Positions 22,198 through 34,410 of a stretch of 64,000 bases of DNA are shown here, piece after piece. The DNA comes from Mesostigma viride. Its lineage: Eukaryota; Streptophyta; Mesostigmatophyceae; Mesostigmatales; Mesostigmataceae. The stretch covers positions 3,791,740 to 3,855,739 of the forward strand of contig RPFO01000164.1 in NCBI GenBank assembly GCA_009746045.1. The letters are read 5' to 3'. The position numbers and the translations under genes were made by a program. The stretch's first letter is position 1, and the number at the start of each line of letters is the position of its first letter. The notes under the pieces are model-generated. The model saw only the letters and a list, made by a program, of their open reading frames with translations. It was not told where the DNA came from and searched no databases.

Positions 22198-24500
22198 CTA
22201 AGCGCGACGCATTGCTGAGTTCCAGAGAAAGATAAACCGCCGCCTCACCACGGCGGCTTTGGTGTATTCGTGCCGCACTTTGAAAACCGTCTCGTTCCGG
22301 ATAGTCCAGATCGCGTATAGCATATTAGTTCGGAGCCATACCCAGGCTAGTTGACTGTCGGATAGCTCCTCCCCGGGGGTCCCCGCCATACCGAATATGA
22401 TACAACGCACGGATAGCGTTAGTGTGGAATGTGGTAGCGCGGTCCATGCGGACCATACGTTAAACAACCATTGCCACACCCCGCTCACTTGGCAGTAGAG
22501 AAAGCGGTGCTCAATTGTTTCCGAAGGGAAGGTGCACAGGCATGTCGCATCGTGGTGAAACCGGCTGCTGAGGGTCGCGTTTACCCCGATGGCTCTGTGC
22601 AGTAAAAGATGTTGAATGTCGGTCGCTCTGCGGTCCACAAAGGGTGATCGACCGCCACGGTGATAAGTTTAATCCAACTATATCCAGGCCATTGAAAGCC
22701 CCATCGTGGGCGGCCAGGGTGGAGCTTATGGTTCTCGTGCAATAAAATGTCATAACCCCATTCTGCCGTGTACTCGTAAAGACATTTGCTGATCCTAGAC
22801 ATCCCCTTGGTCAGGGTCCAGCCAAATTCCAGGGGGTCCAATGGTAAAGTATCCAATCTCGTATTGCCTACGTGTAACCAAGTGATGGCCTCCGCCGGGG
22901 TCGTGGGGTCCGGCTGGAACATGAAGGACCTTGATACTAACCGTGCGGGACCATCCGGATACGGTGACATTGGTGGGCTGGAAGACAGACACATAATGTC
23001 GCCAACTGATTGAGGCAACCATTGTGGCCTGGAAGGGTGTCGGCCACTTGGACTTGAATTCCGGCCGGAGGCAACACTCCCCGGACCAGACCTTTGCATG
23101 TGGATGTGATCCCGTCTGGGTAAAAACTGATCCAATCACCCGGTTGGAGGGCCTTGCGTGGGGCCATCATCAGAGCATGCCATGTAGCTGGGATGGCCTG
23201 GATGAGGGTGTTCCAAGCGTGTAGCGATGGCATGTTTTGCACCCAAGCATTAACTTCAGTGTATGCCCGTAACCGATATCTGTCCCCCTGCCACGTGTAG
23301 AGATCGAGCACTCTCAGAACAGGGGGTGATGCGCACAGGAAGCCAGCATAAGGTTTGTGCCCATGTAACGTGCCCAAGGGCTTGCGCGCATTGTCCACGA
23401 TCAAATCATTGAAATAAAGAATCTGTCGTGCAACCTCCTCACGAGTGGTGGGAAAAACGAGGCGCCCAGGTTTGAGCTTGTGATAACCTAACCATAGGCG
23501 CGACCAGTACCAGGGGAGCCCCTTGTATGATATCAGTGTGCAGCCAAGTACTCCAGCATCAAGGTGCCATGATGTGCCATTAGCATGGGTGTAAATAGCG
23601 GAGAGAGACTCTTTTGCCAACAGGCAGCCAGCGTGCGTGTTCACTTCCATGTACACGCTGATCACTTGTTTAGCATACATCGACCACAAGCGCCATTGTA
23701 TGTTGTGTAGCCCTAGACCACCGTGCAACCATGACATAAAGGACATATCCCGGCTGATCCAACCATGTACCGTGTGAGATATCAAACCTTTCTGTTTCCA
23801 AACAAAATTGCTGCCGATGCGTTGGATAAGCTGTATGGTATGATCGTTGGGAGGGTGTGCCAGACAGTAGTATAAAACCTTGGAGAACAATAGTTGGTTG
23901 ACGATTAGTGCTTTTCCTCGTAAGCTCATCCGCTGGACGCCGCCCCACCGCCCTGCCGTGAGGAGCACTCCTGCAAGTTTGCCCACGTGGTTGGTTTCGT
24001 CATATAAGAACGCACGATGTTCAGCCAAACGTCCCTCTGGCGTGCAGCCAATGGGGCAATTGTGCAAAAGATGGTGTTCACCTGGTTTGACCCATGTCAT
24101 GGCCAGGTGAGAGGGGTTTATCCGAGATGGGTTGGGTTTGCCGATGTGCAGTCCCGTGGACTTTTGCACATTACAACGTTGTTGTGAGGCCACAGAGTAC
24201 GTGTTGATATTTTCCAAGACAGCATTCACTTCCTGTAGAGAGATGCAAACATTGGTGGTGTCATCCACATAGGCTATCTGTACAATACCTTTGGCACTGC
24301 CTGTGCACAAGCGGGAAGCCCTGCAGACGAGGGTCGTGCTGGTGGAGCCAAAACAATCCTGCGTGTGCCAGTAGGAAAAAGATGGGGGACATACAATCTC
24401 CTTGGGGGAGGGATCTTGAGCTGTGGCCAAGTGCAGATTTGTGACCGTTGATAAGGATGTACCAGGTTAGCGATTTGATCATTCCCATGTCTAATCACCA
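22198..24500 (-). pseudogene. LINE ORF2, C-terminal half of RT and zinc knuckle
   Basis: Continues the ORF2 interrupted at 26249. First block: LINGHKSALGHSSRSLPQGD (near 24440-24380), the RT motif-B region. Then, in another frame, AYVDDTTNV with the catalytic YVDD at about 24271-24260, followed by thumb/connection sequence to about 22940. After further frameshifts, 22638-22198 encodes a zf-RVT-like end (LLLHRAIG, then CLCTFPSETIEHRFLYC). At least three frame changes make it inactive. YVDD rather than FADD/YADD is less usual for L1-type RTs. Confidence 0.75.
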
Positions 24501-24502
24501 AG

Positions 24503-26249
24503 AAAATGTCCTCATATGAGGACATTTTTAAGCATGGATACCATTTGTAATAACTCACACATTTCAACATATCCATGGGTACGGCATGGAACCATGTTCA
24601 TTTATGATATGTTCAAGAGTAGCAATGCTTAACATCCATGAAATATGCTCATTGTATAATGGTTTACGATTTATGAATGCAGGGGGGTCGCTACGCGAGT
24701 GACCAACAAGCACTCAAGTCAACAATATGCCCAGAAAGAAGGCAGGGCCAGGTCATGGCTGGTCCTGAAAATGCACCCAAGGTGCCCACAACATGTCTAC
24801 GTTACACCCTCGCTATCCTAGACCCTGCAGCCTGCCGGGGGGGGCACAAAATGTAACTGGCAGCCAGGGACCATGGTGCAGGCCAAATAGCAGGTGTAAA
24901 GCTAGCTCAAAGCTAGCTCAGTCCAAAGAATGAAATAAGAAGCAAATACTTGCCAAGGTTAGGTCCATGATCGTTATTGGAGGCTTGGCTGCCACCACGG
25001 TGCTCGACAATGATGCTGAAGCCTTCAATTATATATGAAGCAGATACTGCAAAGAGGAACAAATAGCAATACAAGCACAATGTAAGCATGACAAGCTCAA
25101 GTTTCCAAGCCAGTCTAGCTCACTTGGACATGAGGTTAAGCGTTAGAAACATATGGGCAACATCCCAGCAAGCCTTGAAAAAGTTTTCAGCAACAAGGCA
25201 GTATATGTGTTGAATCAAACTACCACATTGCAACTAAGCACAGTGACTTCTACTTGCTGCTGTTTTGACGACGCAAGGCCGTTTACCTTTTCAGTGACAC
25301 CACGGGAAAAGAAAGCATTACCCAGCAAACTTCCTTTAAGTTCCCCGGACATAGGCGTAATCACAACCACGACGTTGGGCATTGAAAAGAACCGGAATCA
25401 TAAAGTCTGCGGGAGTTATAAGCTACGATACTCTTGACACGCTTATTTAGAACGATGCGGTTGCGGATGACATCCGGAACCTTGTTCTTGACGTGCGCCC
25501 AGGCCGCCAGCTGCGCGGGACAGCTCAAGAAATATATATTAAAGGACGGTGACGCCCGGGAAGCACCCAGCCTTGCGGCAAAAGTAAAATATGGCTCGCG
25601 CTCGCCGTGGTTTTTGCCAGGCGTGACTGCGATATCACGACGAAAAAATGGAGACGCTTTGACCCATCTAACTGCCCAGGTCCCTCTGTTGCCCGGGTCG
25701 CGGGCCATTAACCCAGAAGCGTACCATAACCCATACTCGCGATATCCACAGCTACTGGGCGGAAAAAGAAATTGTAAAACCGAACTACATACTGACCTAT
25801 CATGCCATCTACGTAGCTTCCAGATTTTCTTCAACGATGCCAAAATCCGTTCATGAACAATATTTTCGACATATACAAAGCACCTGCACGTCAAAAGCAG
25901 CATCTTCGAAATGACTAGATGATGATCTAAAGTTCTGTCTTCATTCGGGGCAAAATAATGGCCTATAACGTTCAGGCAAGCCTCAGAACTGGAACGACCC
26001 CATAGCCGTCACTCGACAAAATACTCGATTACATTGCAACGTTCTTGCTGTAGTAGGTACTTTTCCTCGCCTCATATTTTCCAGGTACGGTCGGCCCCTG
26101 TCGACCCCGGGGGCTTGTCGCGCTCAGTACCTATCCCAGTTTCGCGCCAAAACCCACCAGGGATCCTCAGGACCAACTTTGGCGCCAAAACCGCCCCCCT
26201 GACCCCCCCTGTCTCAAACGAGGACTATGTCCTCAAATGAGGACATTTG
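24503..26249. mobile_element. Palindrome-ended DNA element inside LINE ORF2
   Basis: About 1.75 kb separates RT motif A (right side) from motif B (left side) of the LINE. Each border carries a near-perfect palindrome: TGTCCTCATATGAGGACA at 24508-24525 and TGTCCTCAAATGAGGACA at 26228-26245. Outer bases ACCAAGAAAATG (left) and CCAAATG (right, reverse complemented) extend the similarity. The TSD is unresolved because the interrupted codons are not certain. The interior includes a 180-codon minus-strand frame (25361-25903) with no recognisable domain. Confidence 0.6.
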
Positions 26250-26250
26250 G

Positions 26251-28239
26251 TTTTTGGACAATGATGACCGTTAGGATGCGTGGGCCAAACCCTAAGCCGA
26301 TCAATATGTGTCGGAGGTATGCCCAGCACATGCGGTCAAACGCTTTTTCAAAGTCCCAGAAGAGGATAAAGCCAGCAATGTCGTCGCGCCATGCCTTCTC
26401 TACGATGTCCATTATGAGGGTGATGCTATCGTTGATATGGAGGTTAGCACGGAAGCCGACTTGCTCCGGGCCTATAAGGCAGTCGAGAACAGAGTAGAGC
26501 CTTTGCTGAATTATCTTGCTAATGATTTTGTACGCAACCGTAAGGAGGCGTATTGGCCGGTAATTTTTCCACTGTGTTTTGTCACCCTTTTTGAACAATA
26601 AAATGAGGGCTGTTTCGGCCCATTGACCCGTAATTTGTCCATGTTGCCAGATTTCTAGCATGCATTGATAGAAATCTACGTGTAAAAGGGACCAAAAAGT
26701 TTTCCAAAACTCGATGGGAAGCCCATCCACCCCTGGGGCACTACCGGTCCGGATGTTTTGCATGGCATTAGTAGCCTCCTCCATGGAGGGGGTTTGGTCT
26801 AGTTGGTGTTGTTGCGCAAGTGTGAGGCGGCGTGGGATAGCTTGTAAAATTTGTGCTATGGCCGCGTCGGCTTCGGGGTTGGGTTCATTTTGGAACAGCG
26901 AGGTGTAGAAACGATGTCCACTTTCTAGGATGGGGGTTGTGGCCGTGTGTGTGCCTTGTTCATCCTGGATTTCTGAAATGATTGAGTTGGATTTTAGTGG
27001 TGGAATAAGTGCGAAAAAATCTTTTGTCATGCGTTCGCCTACCTGATGCCACCACAGATTTTCAGAGTCTAAAGCTAGGGCGTGTCTTTCAAAACGGAGT
27101 TTGTCGAGTTCAGTTTGTGAACTTTGAAGTCGAGCTTGTTCGTAGTGGTTTAGGTGGGGTTTCATCTGTAGCTTGTTGACTATGCGTTGGTGAATTCGGT
27201 ATGCGCGGCCTTTCTCGCGACGTACGTTTATGGAGTAGGTATGTGAATATTCTAGCATTTTGGCTAGGCCTGCCTGCATCCACGTGCAGCAGTCAGTGTA
27301 GCTATCCTTGTGAGTTCGCCAATTGCTCCAACGTTGCATGATCTCAAAATAAAACTGATCGTCTTGTAGAAGGATTTTATTGATGCGAGGGATGCCTGGG
27401 CCCCGTGGGGCCTGGGTGTGGTGGGCTAGCGTGACAATGCATGGGTAATGGTCTGAGAAGGCTGTGGAGCGTTCTACGCTGGCGTGGCAGACTAAATCGG
27501 CCCATTTGGGCGTGATATATATTTTATCCAAACGACGGGTTGTGCGAACGCCCAGACGAGTGGCCAGCCAAGTGTGCTCCTGATCCCGTGACCGAATGAC
27601 ATCCTGCAAATTCAGGTCTAGAATGTGTTGGTAAAAGGAGGCTGTACGGTGGGCAGGGTGTTCGTTTAGATCAATGTTAAAATCCCCCATAAGTACTATT
27701 TCTTGGCCGTTGGAGACGAGATCAGAAACCATTGCAAATATATGCTGGTAGAAAAGGTTTTGTTCAGCCGGCATATCTAGGGTCCGGGCGCATAGATGGT
27801 AATGAATGAGGTAGCCCTGGCTTCCCGCCCATGTTATAGATTGTCGTGTCCATCTGCCCTGCCATCTAGCCGGGGCTGTGTCTGCTTGTAATGTCCATGG
27901 CAGGCATGTCATGGTTGGGTTAGGTGGTTTGCGGTATTGTATGAGTGCAGTTCCCCCTTGGGTACCCCGAGCCCATCCCCGGCCATTGGCATAGTGTTCT
28001 AGGGGCAAGTGCTCGGACCGCCCGGACTGGAGGGCGGTACGTTCTGCATCTATCTGAATTTTGTGTTCTTGCAGTCCAAGCCAAATCTCGTGAGAGGGAC
28101 CAACATATTGATGTAGGAGGCTATCCAATTCTACTGCAAGTTCCCGGATGCGAGTCATGGTGCGGCCCTGTCCCACTGTGCGGACTCCGTATGTGTTAAG
28201 CCCCCTGACATTCCACGAGACTAGCGTTAGTTGGCTCAT
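26251..28239 (-). CDS. LINE ORF2, APE endonuclease and N-terminal RT (truncated by insertion)
   Basis: Open from MSQLTLVSWNVRGLN at 28239 for about 660 codons until the inserted element. The AP-endonuclease domain (residues 1-270) has SWNVRGLN (8-15), LQEHK (56-60, catalytic Glu), GDFNIDL (185-191), RLDKIYI (236-242) and SDHYPC (262-267). It would nick target DNA for target-primed reverse transcription. RT fingers and palm follow: GSAPGVDGLPIEFWK (499-513), LLFKKGD, NYRPIRLL, QVGFRANL, then motif A FWDFEKAFDR (628-637). All catalytic residues expected up to this point are present. The remaining RT motifs lie beyond the insertion at 22198-24500. Confidence 0.85.
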
Positions 28240-28449
28240 AGGATTATGTCGTGGCCGGAAGGCAGAGGTCTTACCTGGTTTCAGGGGTCGCGGTCGCGGC
28301 GCTTGCCGGTAGCCGGTGTCGCCGACGCTTCCATGTCGGAGAGGCCCAAATCGGACGGGAGGTTGTGGTGCGGGGTGGTGGCGGCCAGCGCATCGGAGTT
28401 GTCCTGTGTCGGTTCTGCGTCGGCCTCCACTCTGGGCTCCAACACAGCT

Positions 28450-28680
28450 AAAAAGGGGGGAAAAAGGGGGGAAAAACGTGAAAAAGGGGTGAATTTTTAG
28501 CCCCTTGGATAAAAAGGGGTGAAAATTTCTCCTTGGGGGGTGAATTTTTCACCCCTTTTTCCACCATGGGGTGAAATTTTTAGCCCCCCGGATAAAAAGA
28601 GGTGAAAATTTCTCCTTGGGGGGGTGAAATTTTCACCCCTTATTCCACCGTGGGGATAAATTTTTTTCCCACAATTTACC
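28450..28680. repeat. Subterminal GGGGTGAAAA repeat block, left
   Basis: About ten copies of AAAAAGGGGTGAA-like words and their inverses (TTTTTCACCCC), arranged as mini-hairpins separated by GGATAAAAAG and TCTCCTTGGGGG. The matching block is at the other end of the same element. In CACTA elements such subterminal repeats bind the transposase; that role here is inferred from the family. Confidence 0.7.
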
Positions 28681-30229
28681 CCCATGTCATCCAGCTGGAA
28701 GCATTAACATCTTGCGTTCGTTGCCTTCGGGATACTAGACAGTGTCGTTCGAGTCCGTTTTTCTTTCCGTACGTTGCACCGTTTACTACGAGGCACAAAA
28801 AGTACGGTTCGAAGCACACCGCGCCGATTTCAAAATTTGGGAAGGGGTTGTTACCTCCAAAGAAAGACGTTAGAAGACCAGGGGCAGGGATGGCGGTCGG
28901 CGGACACGGAACTGACGAAAGCCATGAATGGCGACGGGCGGAAACATTATCGCCGCTGGCCAGTACGCCAGCGCTTGTGACAGTGCTGGCTCGGGACAAG
29001 ATAGGGTTGACATGGCAGAATTCGTCTGGCAGGAATGGTGGACTGTTAAGGTCGGGAAAAGAAGGATTGCCGGTGCCAGCGGAAAACTCTCAGCGAAGTT
29101 CAGAGAGTTTCCACATAGAGTTTAGATGTAGGTCCGTAACCGAGTGTGCCTGGAGAAATTCGATGTTCTTCGGGTTGTTTTTTCAATGCGGCCTGGCAGT
29201 TTGTCAAGAATTGCTCAAATGAGCTAATGATGGTGATTCCCACAACGTACACAGTGCCTCTTGTTAGGTAGCTAGGACGTCAGCCGCGGTTGTGTTTCCA
29301 CGACAGCACCGACGAGGAGCCAATCCTGGAGGCTTCTCCTGAATCCGGCAGTATGCAGGGGTAGCAATTCAAGAGAACGCGAGCGGTAAATGGAGCGATG
29401 AGCTGCAGTGCAGACCGCATGGCAGCAGGGGTGGCAGCGAGAACCGCACTAGAAGCGGTTTTAGTAGCGACGACATGTGAGTGACATTGGTAACGGAGAA
29501 TAAGCAGAGCGAGATTCTGGAGCTATCCAAAACCTACAAGGCCGTCATGGACAGGCTGTGATCGAAGAGGAATGGAGCTGGGAAAATGAGCAACGGCGTA
29601 GCTGAGCAAGGATACTTATGAGAATGGCTTGGCAGGTTGCATTGGAAGGCCCATAGACCGCAAAAGCGGCATTCTGAGCAAAAGCTGGTTTCTTAGTATA
29701 GCATGAACTCTGAATTCTTGATTTCTTTTCCTCTTACATGCGTGGTCAATGTCATGAAGATGACCATCATGAAGTACCGTCCTGGGGCATTTTCGTGCGT
29801 ACGTACCCGTTTGTTGTCAAAGCACGTCCATGCAGACCTGAATCCCATGCAGGCCCCAAGCGTCAATTGCGGCTATCTTTGCAAAGGAAAAGCATCTAGA
29901 CGTTTTCTGATGAAGCCAGTAAGGTCAAATGTTTCATGGTGCTTGCTCATAAGCCACATAGTTGATTAGATACTAACTTGGTTGGTCCATGCGTGAGTAT
30001 GTGCGTGTTGTCATCAGTTTGCTACCTACTTTTTAATTACCTTACCTACTTACTAGCTTTGTTATTGAAGTTATTTCCTTAATTTTGCACTGTACTTCAT
30101 TCCTCACATCACCACTATTCTTTCTCCCCTTTTCAATCGCAACAGGAGGGACGGAGTGTTATCTTCTCCGCGGCCATGAGGTTGTCCCTTCTGCGTGGTA
30201 AGTGTCATAAAGTTGATTAGTCCCTTGGT

Positions 30230-33150
30230 CCCTCACTTGCTCCTTGCTTCCTTGCATGCTTGCTTGCTTGCTGAGTTTGATGAACCCCTTGCTTCCTTGC
30301 ATGCTTGTTTCCGTCTTTGCCTGCTTGCTTGCTTCTTTGCGTGGTTGCTTTCTTCCTTGATTAGGCCCTTGCTTCGTTGTACAGTCGCTTGCTGAATTTG
30401 ATTAGTTCCTTGCTTTCTTCCCTTGCTTCATTGCATGCGTGCTTCCTGAGTGTAATTTGTCCCTTGCTTCCTTGGTTAGTCCAATGCTTCCTTTGTAAGC
30501 CACTCTTCCTTGCATGCTTGCTGAATGTAATTAGTGCCTTGCTTCCTTTGTTGGGCCCTTGCTTCCTTTGTTAGCCACTCTCTTCCTTGCGCGCATATAC
30601 GCTTGCTTGCTGAATGTAATTCGTCCCGCTTCCTTTGTTAGGCCGTTGCTACCTTTGTTAGCCACTCTTCCTGGCATGCTTGCAATTGCTTGCTTGCTGA
30701 ATTTAATTAGTGCCTTGCTTCCTTTGTTAGACCCTTGCTTGACCTTTGTTAGTCCCTTGCTTCCTTTATTAGCCACTCTTCCTTGCATGCTTGCAAGTGC
30801 TTGCTTGCTGAATTTAATTAGTGCCTTGCTTCCTTTGTTAGACCCTTGCTTGACCTTTGTTAGTCCCTTGCTTCCTTTGTTAGCCACTCTTCCTTGCATG
30901 CTTGCAATTGCTTGCTTGCCTAATTTAATTAGTGCCTTGCTTCCTTTGTTAGACCCTTGCTTGACCTTTGTTAGTCCCTTGCTTCCTTTGTCAGTCCCTT
31001 GCTTCCTTTGTTACCCACTCTTCCTTCAATGCTTGCAATTGCTTGCTTGCTGAATTTCACTAGTGCCTTGCTTCCTTTGTTGGGCCCTTGCTTCCTTTGT
31101 TAGCCACTCTCTTCCTTGCGCGCATATACGCTTGCTTGCTGAATGTAATTCGTCCCGCTTCCTTTGTTAGGCCGTTGCTACCTTTGTTAGCCACTCTTCC
31201 TTGAATGCTTGCAATTGCTTGCTTGCTGAATTTAATTAGTGCCTTGCTTCCTTTGTTAGACCCTTGCTTGACCTTTGTTAGTCCCTTGCTTCCTTTATTA
31301 GCCACTCTTCCTTGCATGCTTGCAAGTGCTTGCTTGCTGAATTTAATTAGTGCCTTGCTTCCTTTGTTAGACCCTTGCTTGACCTTTGTTAGTCCCTTGC
31401 TTCCTTTGTTAGCCACTCTTCCTTGCATGCTTGCAATTGCTTGCTTGCCTAATTTAATTAGTGCCTTGCTTCCTTTGTTAGACCCTTGCTTGACCTTTGT
31501 TAGTCCCTTGCTTCCTTTGTCAGTCCCTTGCTTCCTTTGTTACCCACTCTTCCTTCAATGCTTGCAATTGCTTGCTTGCTGAATTTCACTAGTGCCTTGC
31601 TTCCTTTGTTAGACCCTTGCTTGACCTTTGTTAGTCCCTTGCTTCCTTTGTTAGCCACTCTTCCTTGCATGCCTCCAGTTGCTTGCTTGCTGAATATAAT
31701 TAGTCCCTTGCTTCCTTTGATACGACCTTGCCTACTTGGTTAGGCCGTTGCTTCCCTGCATGCTAGAGAACTTCTTGAATTGAAACAGACCCCTGTTAAG
31801 TGAGACAACTAACTTGTTGATTAGTCCTTGCTGCCTCTTGCTTCCTTGGTTAGGCCCTTGCTTCCTTTGCTAGGCCCTTGCTTCCTTGGTTAGCCACTCT
31901 CTTCCTTGCGCGCATGTACGCGTGCTTGCTGAATTTAATTCGTGCCTTGCTTCCTTTGTTAGTTCCTTGCTTCCTTTGTTAGCCACTCTCTTGAATGCTT
32001 GCAATTACTTGCTTGCTGAATTTAATTCAGTCCCTTGCTTCCTTTGTTAGCCACTCTTCCTTGCATGCTTGACGTGGGCGACAAAGCTCTTGAGGAAAAC
32101 GTAGTTGCTTAGTTCCAAAAGGGTAAGTTATTCAGACCCTCTCTCCCATGCATGCTTGGTTGCTGAATTTAACTAGTAGGCCCTTGCTTCCTTTGTTAGC
32201 CACTCTCTTCCTTGAATGCTTGCCATTACTTGCTTGCTGAATTTAATTCAATCCCTTGCTTCCTTTCTTAGGCGCTTGCTTCCCTTGTTAGGCCCTTGCT
32301 TCCTTTGCTAGGTCCTTGCTTCCTTTGCTAGGCCCTTGCTTCCTTTGTTAGCCTCTCTCTTCCTTGAATGCTTGCAATTATACTTGCTTGTTGAATTTAA
32401 TTCAGTCCCTCGCTTCCTTTGTTAGGCACTTGCTTCCTTTGTTAGGCACTTGCTTCCTTTGTTAGCCACTCCCCCTTGCATGCTTGCAATTGCTTGCTTG
32501 CTGAATCTAGTTAGTCCCTTACTTCCTTGGTTACTAAGGCCCTTGCTTCCTTTGTTAGCCACTCTCTTCCTTGAATGCTTGCCATTACTTGCTTGCTGAA
32601 TTTAATCTATTCCCTTGCTTCCTTTGTAAGGCCCTTGCTTCCTTTGTTAGGCCCTTGCTTCCTTTGTTAGCCACTCTTCCTTGCATGCTTGCAATTGCTT
32701 GCTTGCTGAATCTAATTAGTCCCTTGCTTCCTTTTTTAGGCCCTTGCTTCCTTTGTTGGCCACTCACTTCCTTGCGCGCGCATGTACCCCTGCTGAATTT
32801 AATTAGTCCCTCACGTCCTTTGTTAGGCCCTTGCTTGACCTTTGTTAGGCCCTTGCTTCCTTTGTTAGCCACTCTCTTCCTTTCCGCGCATGTACGCTTG
32901 CTTGCTGAATTTTATTAATTAGTCCCTTGCTTCCTTTGATACGACCTTGCCTACTTGGTTAGGCCGTTGCTTCCCTGCATGCTAGAGAACTTCATGAATT
33001 GAAACAGACCCCTGTTAAGTGAGACAACTAACTTGTTGATTAGTCCTTGCTGCCTCGCGTGGTTGCTTGCTGCATTCCATTGTCCCTTGTTTCCTCGGTT
33101 AGTCCGGCCTTGCTTCCTTGCATGCTTGCTTCGTGAATTTAATCAGCCGT
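30230..33150 (+). repeat. Degenerate CTTGCTTCCTTTGTTAG tandem field
   Basis: About 2.9 kb of degenerate repeats of a roughly 20-bp word (CCCTTGCTTCCTTTGTTAGG), mixed with TTGCATGCTTGCAATTGCTT and GCTTGCTGAATTTAATTAG. Larger units exist. About 30531-31055 repeats at 31060-31584 with a 529-bp offset. A segment with TTGAATTGAAACAGACCCCT recurs at about 31700-31833 and 32922-33055. Frames in both directions stay open (LLPLLDPCLTFVSPLLPL), but this follows from the repeat period, not from coding. Confidence 0.85.
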
Positions 33151-33639
33151 GATTGACTTGCTCGCTTAATTAATCCATGGGTTCCCTTACCTGTTGTGTC
33201 ACTTAAATGGTGTACTAATTTGAAGCTTGCTTGTTGCGATGTGGACGTGTCATCCGTTGAATGGCGGTTGCAGATGCACTGAAGAAGTGATCTTTTGCAA
33301 GAAGCTTATGAGCCATCAAGCATCGGGCAGGACACATAGAAAAAGCTTGGAGACCATTCTACCTAGATAGAGTTAGTTACTTATTCTACATCATGATGAC
33401 GCCCACCGCGCATCGGTAATACCATGATGAGCTTGATTTCCTTCACTATCTGCAATGCATTTTTAAGTCTAGCTAGCAAGTGTGTGATTCTTGCATCGTA
33501 TTCGTTGATCTTTATGGTCACTTTTAATGAAATTGGCATTGCATGAACAAGTTCATGATGATCATGATGATCATCAACATGATTGTAATTAATTGATATT
33601 TACCATTAATCAATGCATATATAAAATCTGTGAACAGGG

Positions 33640-33899
33640 GGTGAATATAGATTCACCCCCTTTTTATAGGGGTGAAAAAGGGGTGAAAAACATTCACCCC
33701 CAAATTAGCCCCTTTTTATAGGGGAGAATAGGGGGTGAAAAAGGGGTGAAAATTTCACCCCCAAAAATTAGCCGGTGATTAGCCTCAAAATTAGCCGCTA
33801 AAAAGGGGTGAAAAAGGGGTGAATACAACTTTACCCCCTTTTTAGCGGGGGTGAAAAGGGGCTAATATTTCACCCCCTTTTCACCCCTTTTTCACCCAA
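33640..33899. repeat. Subterminal GGGGTGAAAA repeat block, right
   Basis: Mirror of the block at 28450-28680. It has repeated GGGGTGAAAAAGGGGTGAA and its inverse, interleaved with ATTAGCC words, and ends directly at the 16-bp inverted end of the CACTA-like element. Confidence 0.7.
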
Positions 33900-34410
33900 G
33901 TTGGAGCCCAGAGTGCTCTGCCGGGGAGGCACCGGCGGCCGCTGGAGGAGGGGTGCGCCGGGGGACCTCGAGGTGGTGAGGAGGAGACGGAAACAAGGAG
34001 AGAAAACGTGTTAGTAAGTCATCGCGGCTGGCTACCTTTGCATCTAGGGGGAGCTGAGATGTTAAAGCCACATTACATCCTTGTCCATGTAATGTCGGCT
34101 GGTGTTGTAAAAGGTGTCTGGGCGATTTCCAATCACCATGTGTGGCACGGACTATTCCATAGCGGTCCCAGCGCCTGTTAAAGGGTTTTCCTTGTTGTAG
34201 GAGACTAGGCCCCGGGGTAACTACTGGCCCATCCAAAGGGGCTGGCCCGTGCCAGCGCCACATTGCCAATGGGTGTTCGTATCCTGGCCTTGCCTCGCTA
34301 TAAAACAGCCATGGGAGGGAGGCCGTCACTGAAAACAGTGTGGCTACAGGGCCGGGTTTGCACCTTGCAAGCCGGGCGCCTGTTGGCCGCACCGTTTCAG
34401 TGACGGCTCG

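Larger units (their letters stand above)
28428..33915. mobile_element. CACTA (EnSpm)-like non-autonomous element
   Basis: 5,488 bp with perfect 16-bp inverted ends CACTCTGGGCTCCAAC (28428-28443 and 33900-33915) and a 3-bp TSD CTC (28425-28427 and 33916-33918). A CACT start, a 3-bp TSD and dense subterminal short repeats in both orientations are the marks of CACTA elements. I see no transposase. The interior from 28690 to 30195 has only short unassigned frames, 30230-33150 is a tandem repeat field, and 33160-33635 shows nothing recognisable. Confidence 0.75.
28281..34392 (-). pseudogene. LINE ORF1, split by the CACTA-like element
   Basis: The N-terminal part runs from 34392 (MRPTGARLARCKPGP) to 33919. 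The C-terminal part runs from 28427 to a stop at 28281-28283 (ending TGKRRDRDP), 41 bp before ORF2. At the junction GCAGAG precedes the insertion and GAGGCC follows it. Removing the 5,488-bp element and one GAG copy joins both parts in one frame, which identifies this as ORF1. It is proline- and alanine-rich, with no recognised RRM or zinc knuckle, and is unlike the ORF1 family in region 1. Function by position only: a Gag-like RNA-binding protein. Confidence 0.6.
21339..34410 (-). mobile_element. L1-like LINE with (CAA)n tail, split by two DNA elements
   Basis: Minus-strand non-LTR element. From 5' to 3' it has ORF1 (34392-33919 plus 28427-28281), ORF2 (from 28239 to about 22198) and a 3' UTR that ends in a (CAA)n tail at 21339-21361. 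Without its two insertions it is about 5.8 kb. The 3' UTR (21362-22197) holds degenerate repeats of CTCGCCACTATAGATTT and GGTGAAATGGGTG. The 3' tail directly abuts the TA of element 3, so no LINE TSD could be read. The 5' end is set only roughly, by a hairpin at about 34330-34412 (CCGTCACTGAAA/TTTCAGTGACGG). Confidence 0.75.

Noticed and set aside
28450-28680. Telomere-like GGGGTGAAAA repeats
   Set aside because: They occur in both orientations at the two ends of one inserted element and not as a one-direction array.
30531-31584. Membrane protein reading LLPLLDPCLTFVSPLLPL
   Set aside because: Open frames in both directions follow from the tandem repeat; the same words run on with stops outside the phase, and no start context or unique sequence is present.
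33892-34392. Independent host gene on the minus strand
   Set aside because: Removing the CACTA-like element joins it in frame with the ORF1 end just upstream of LINE ORF2, so it is part of the LINE.
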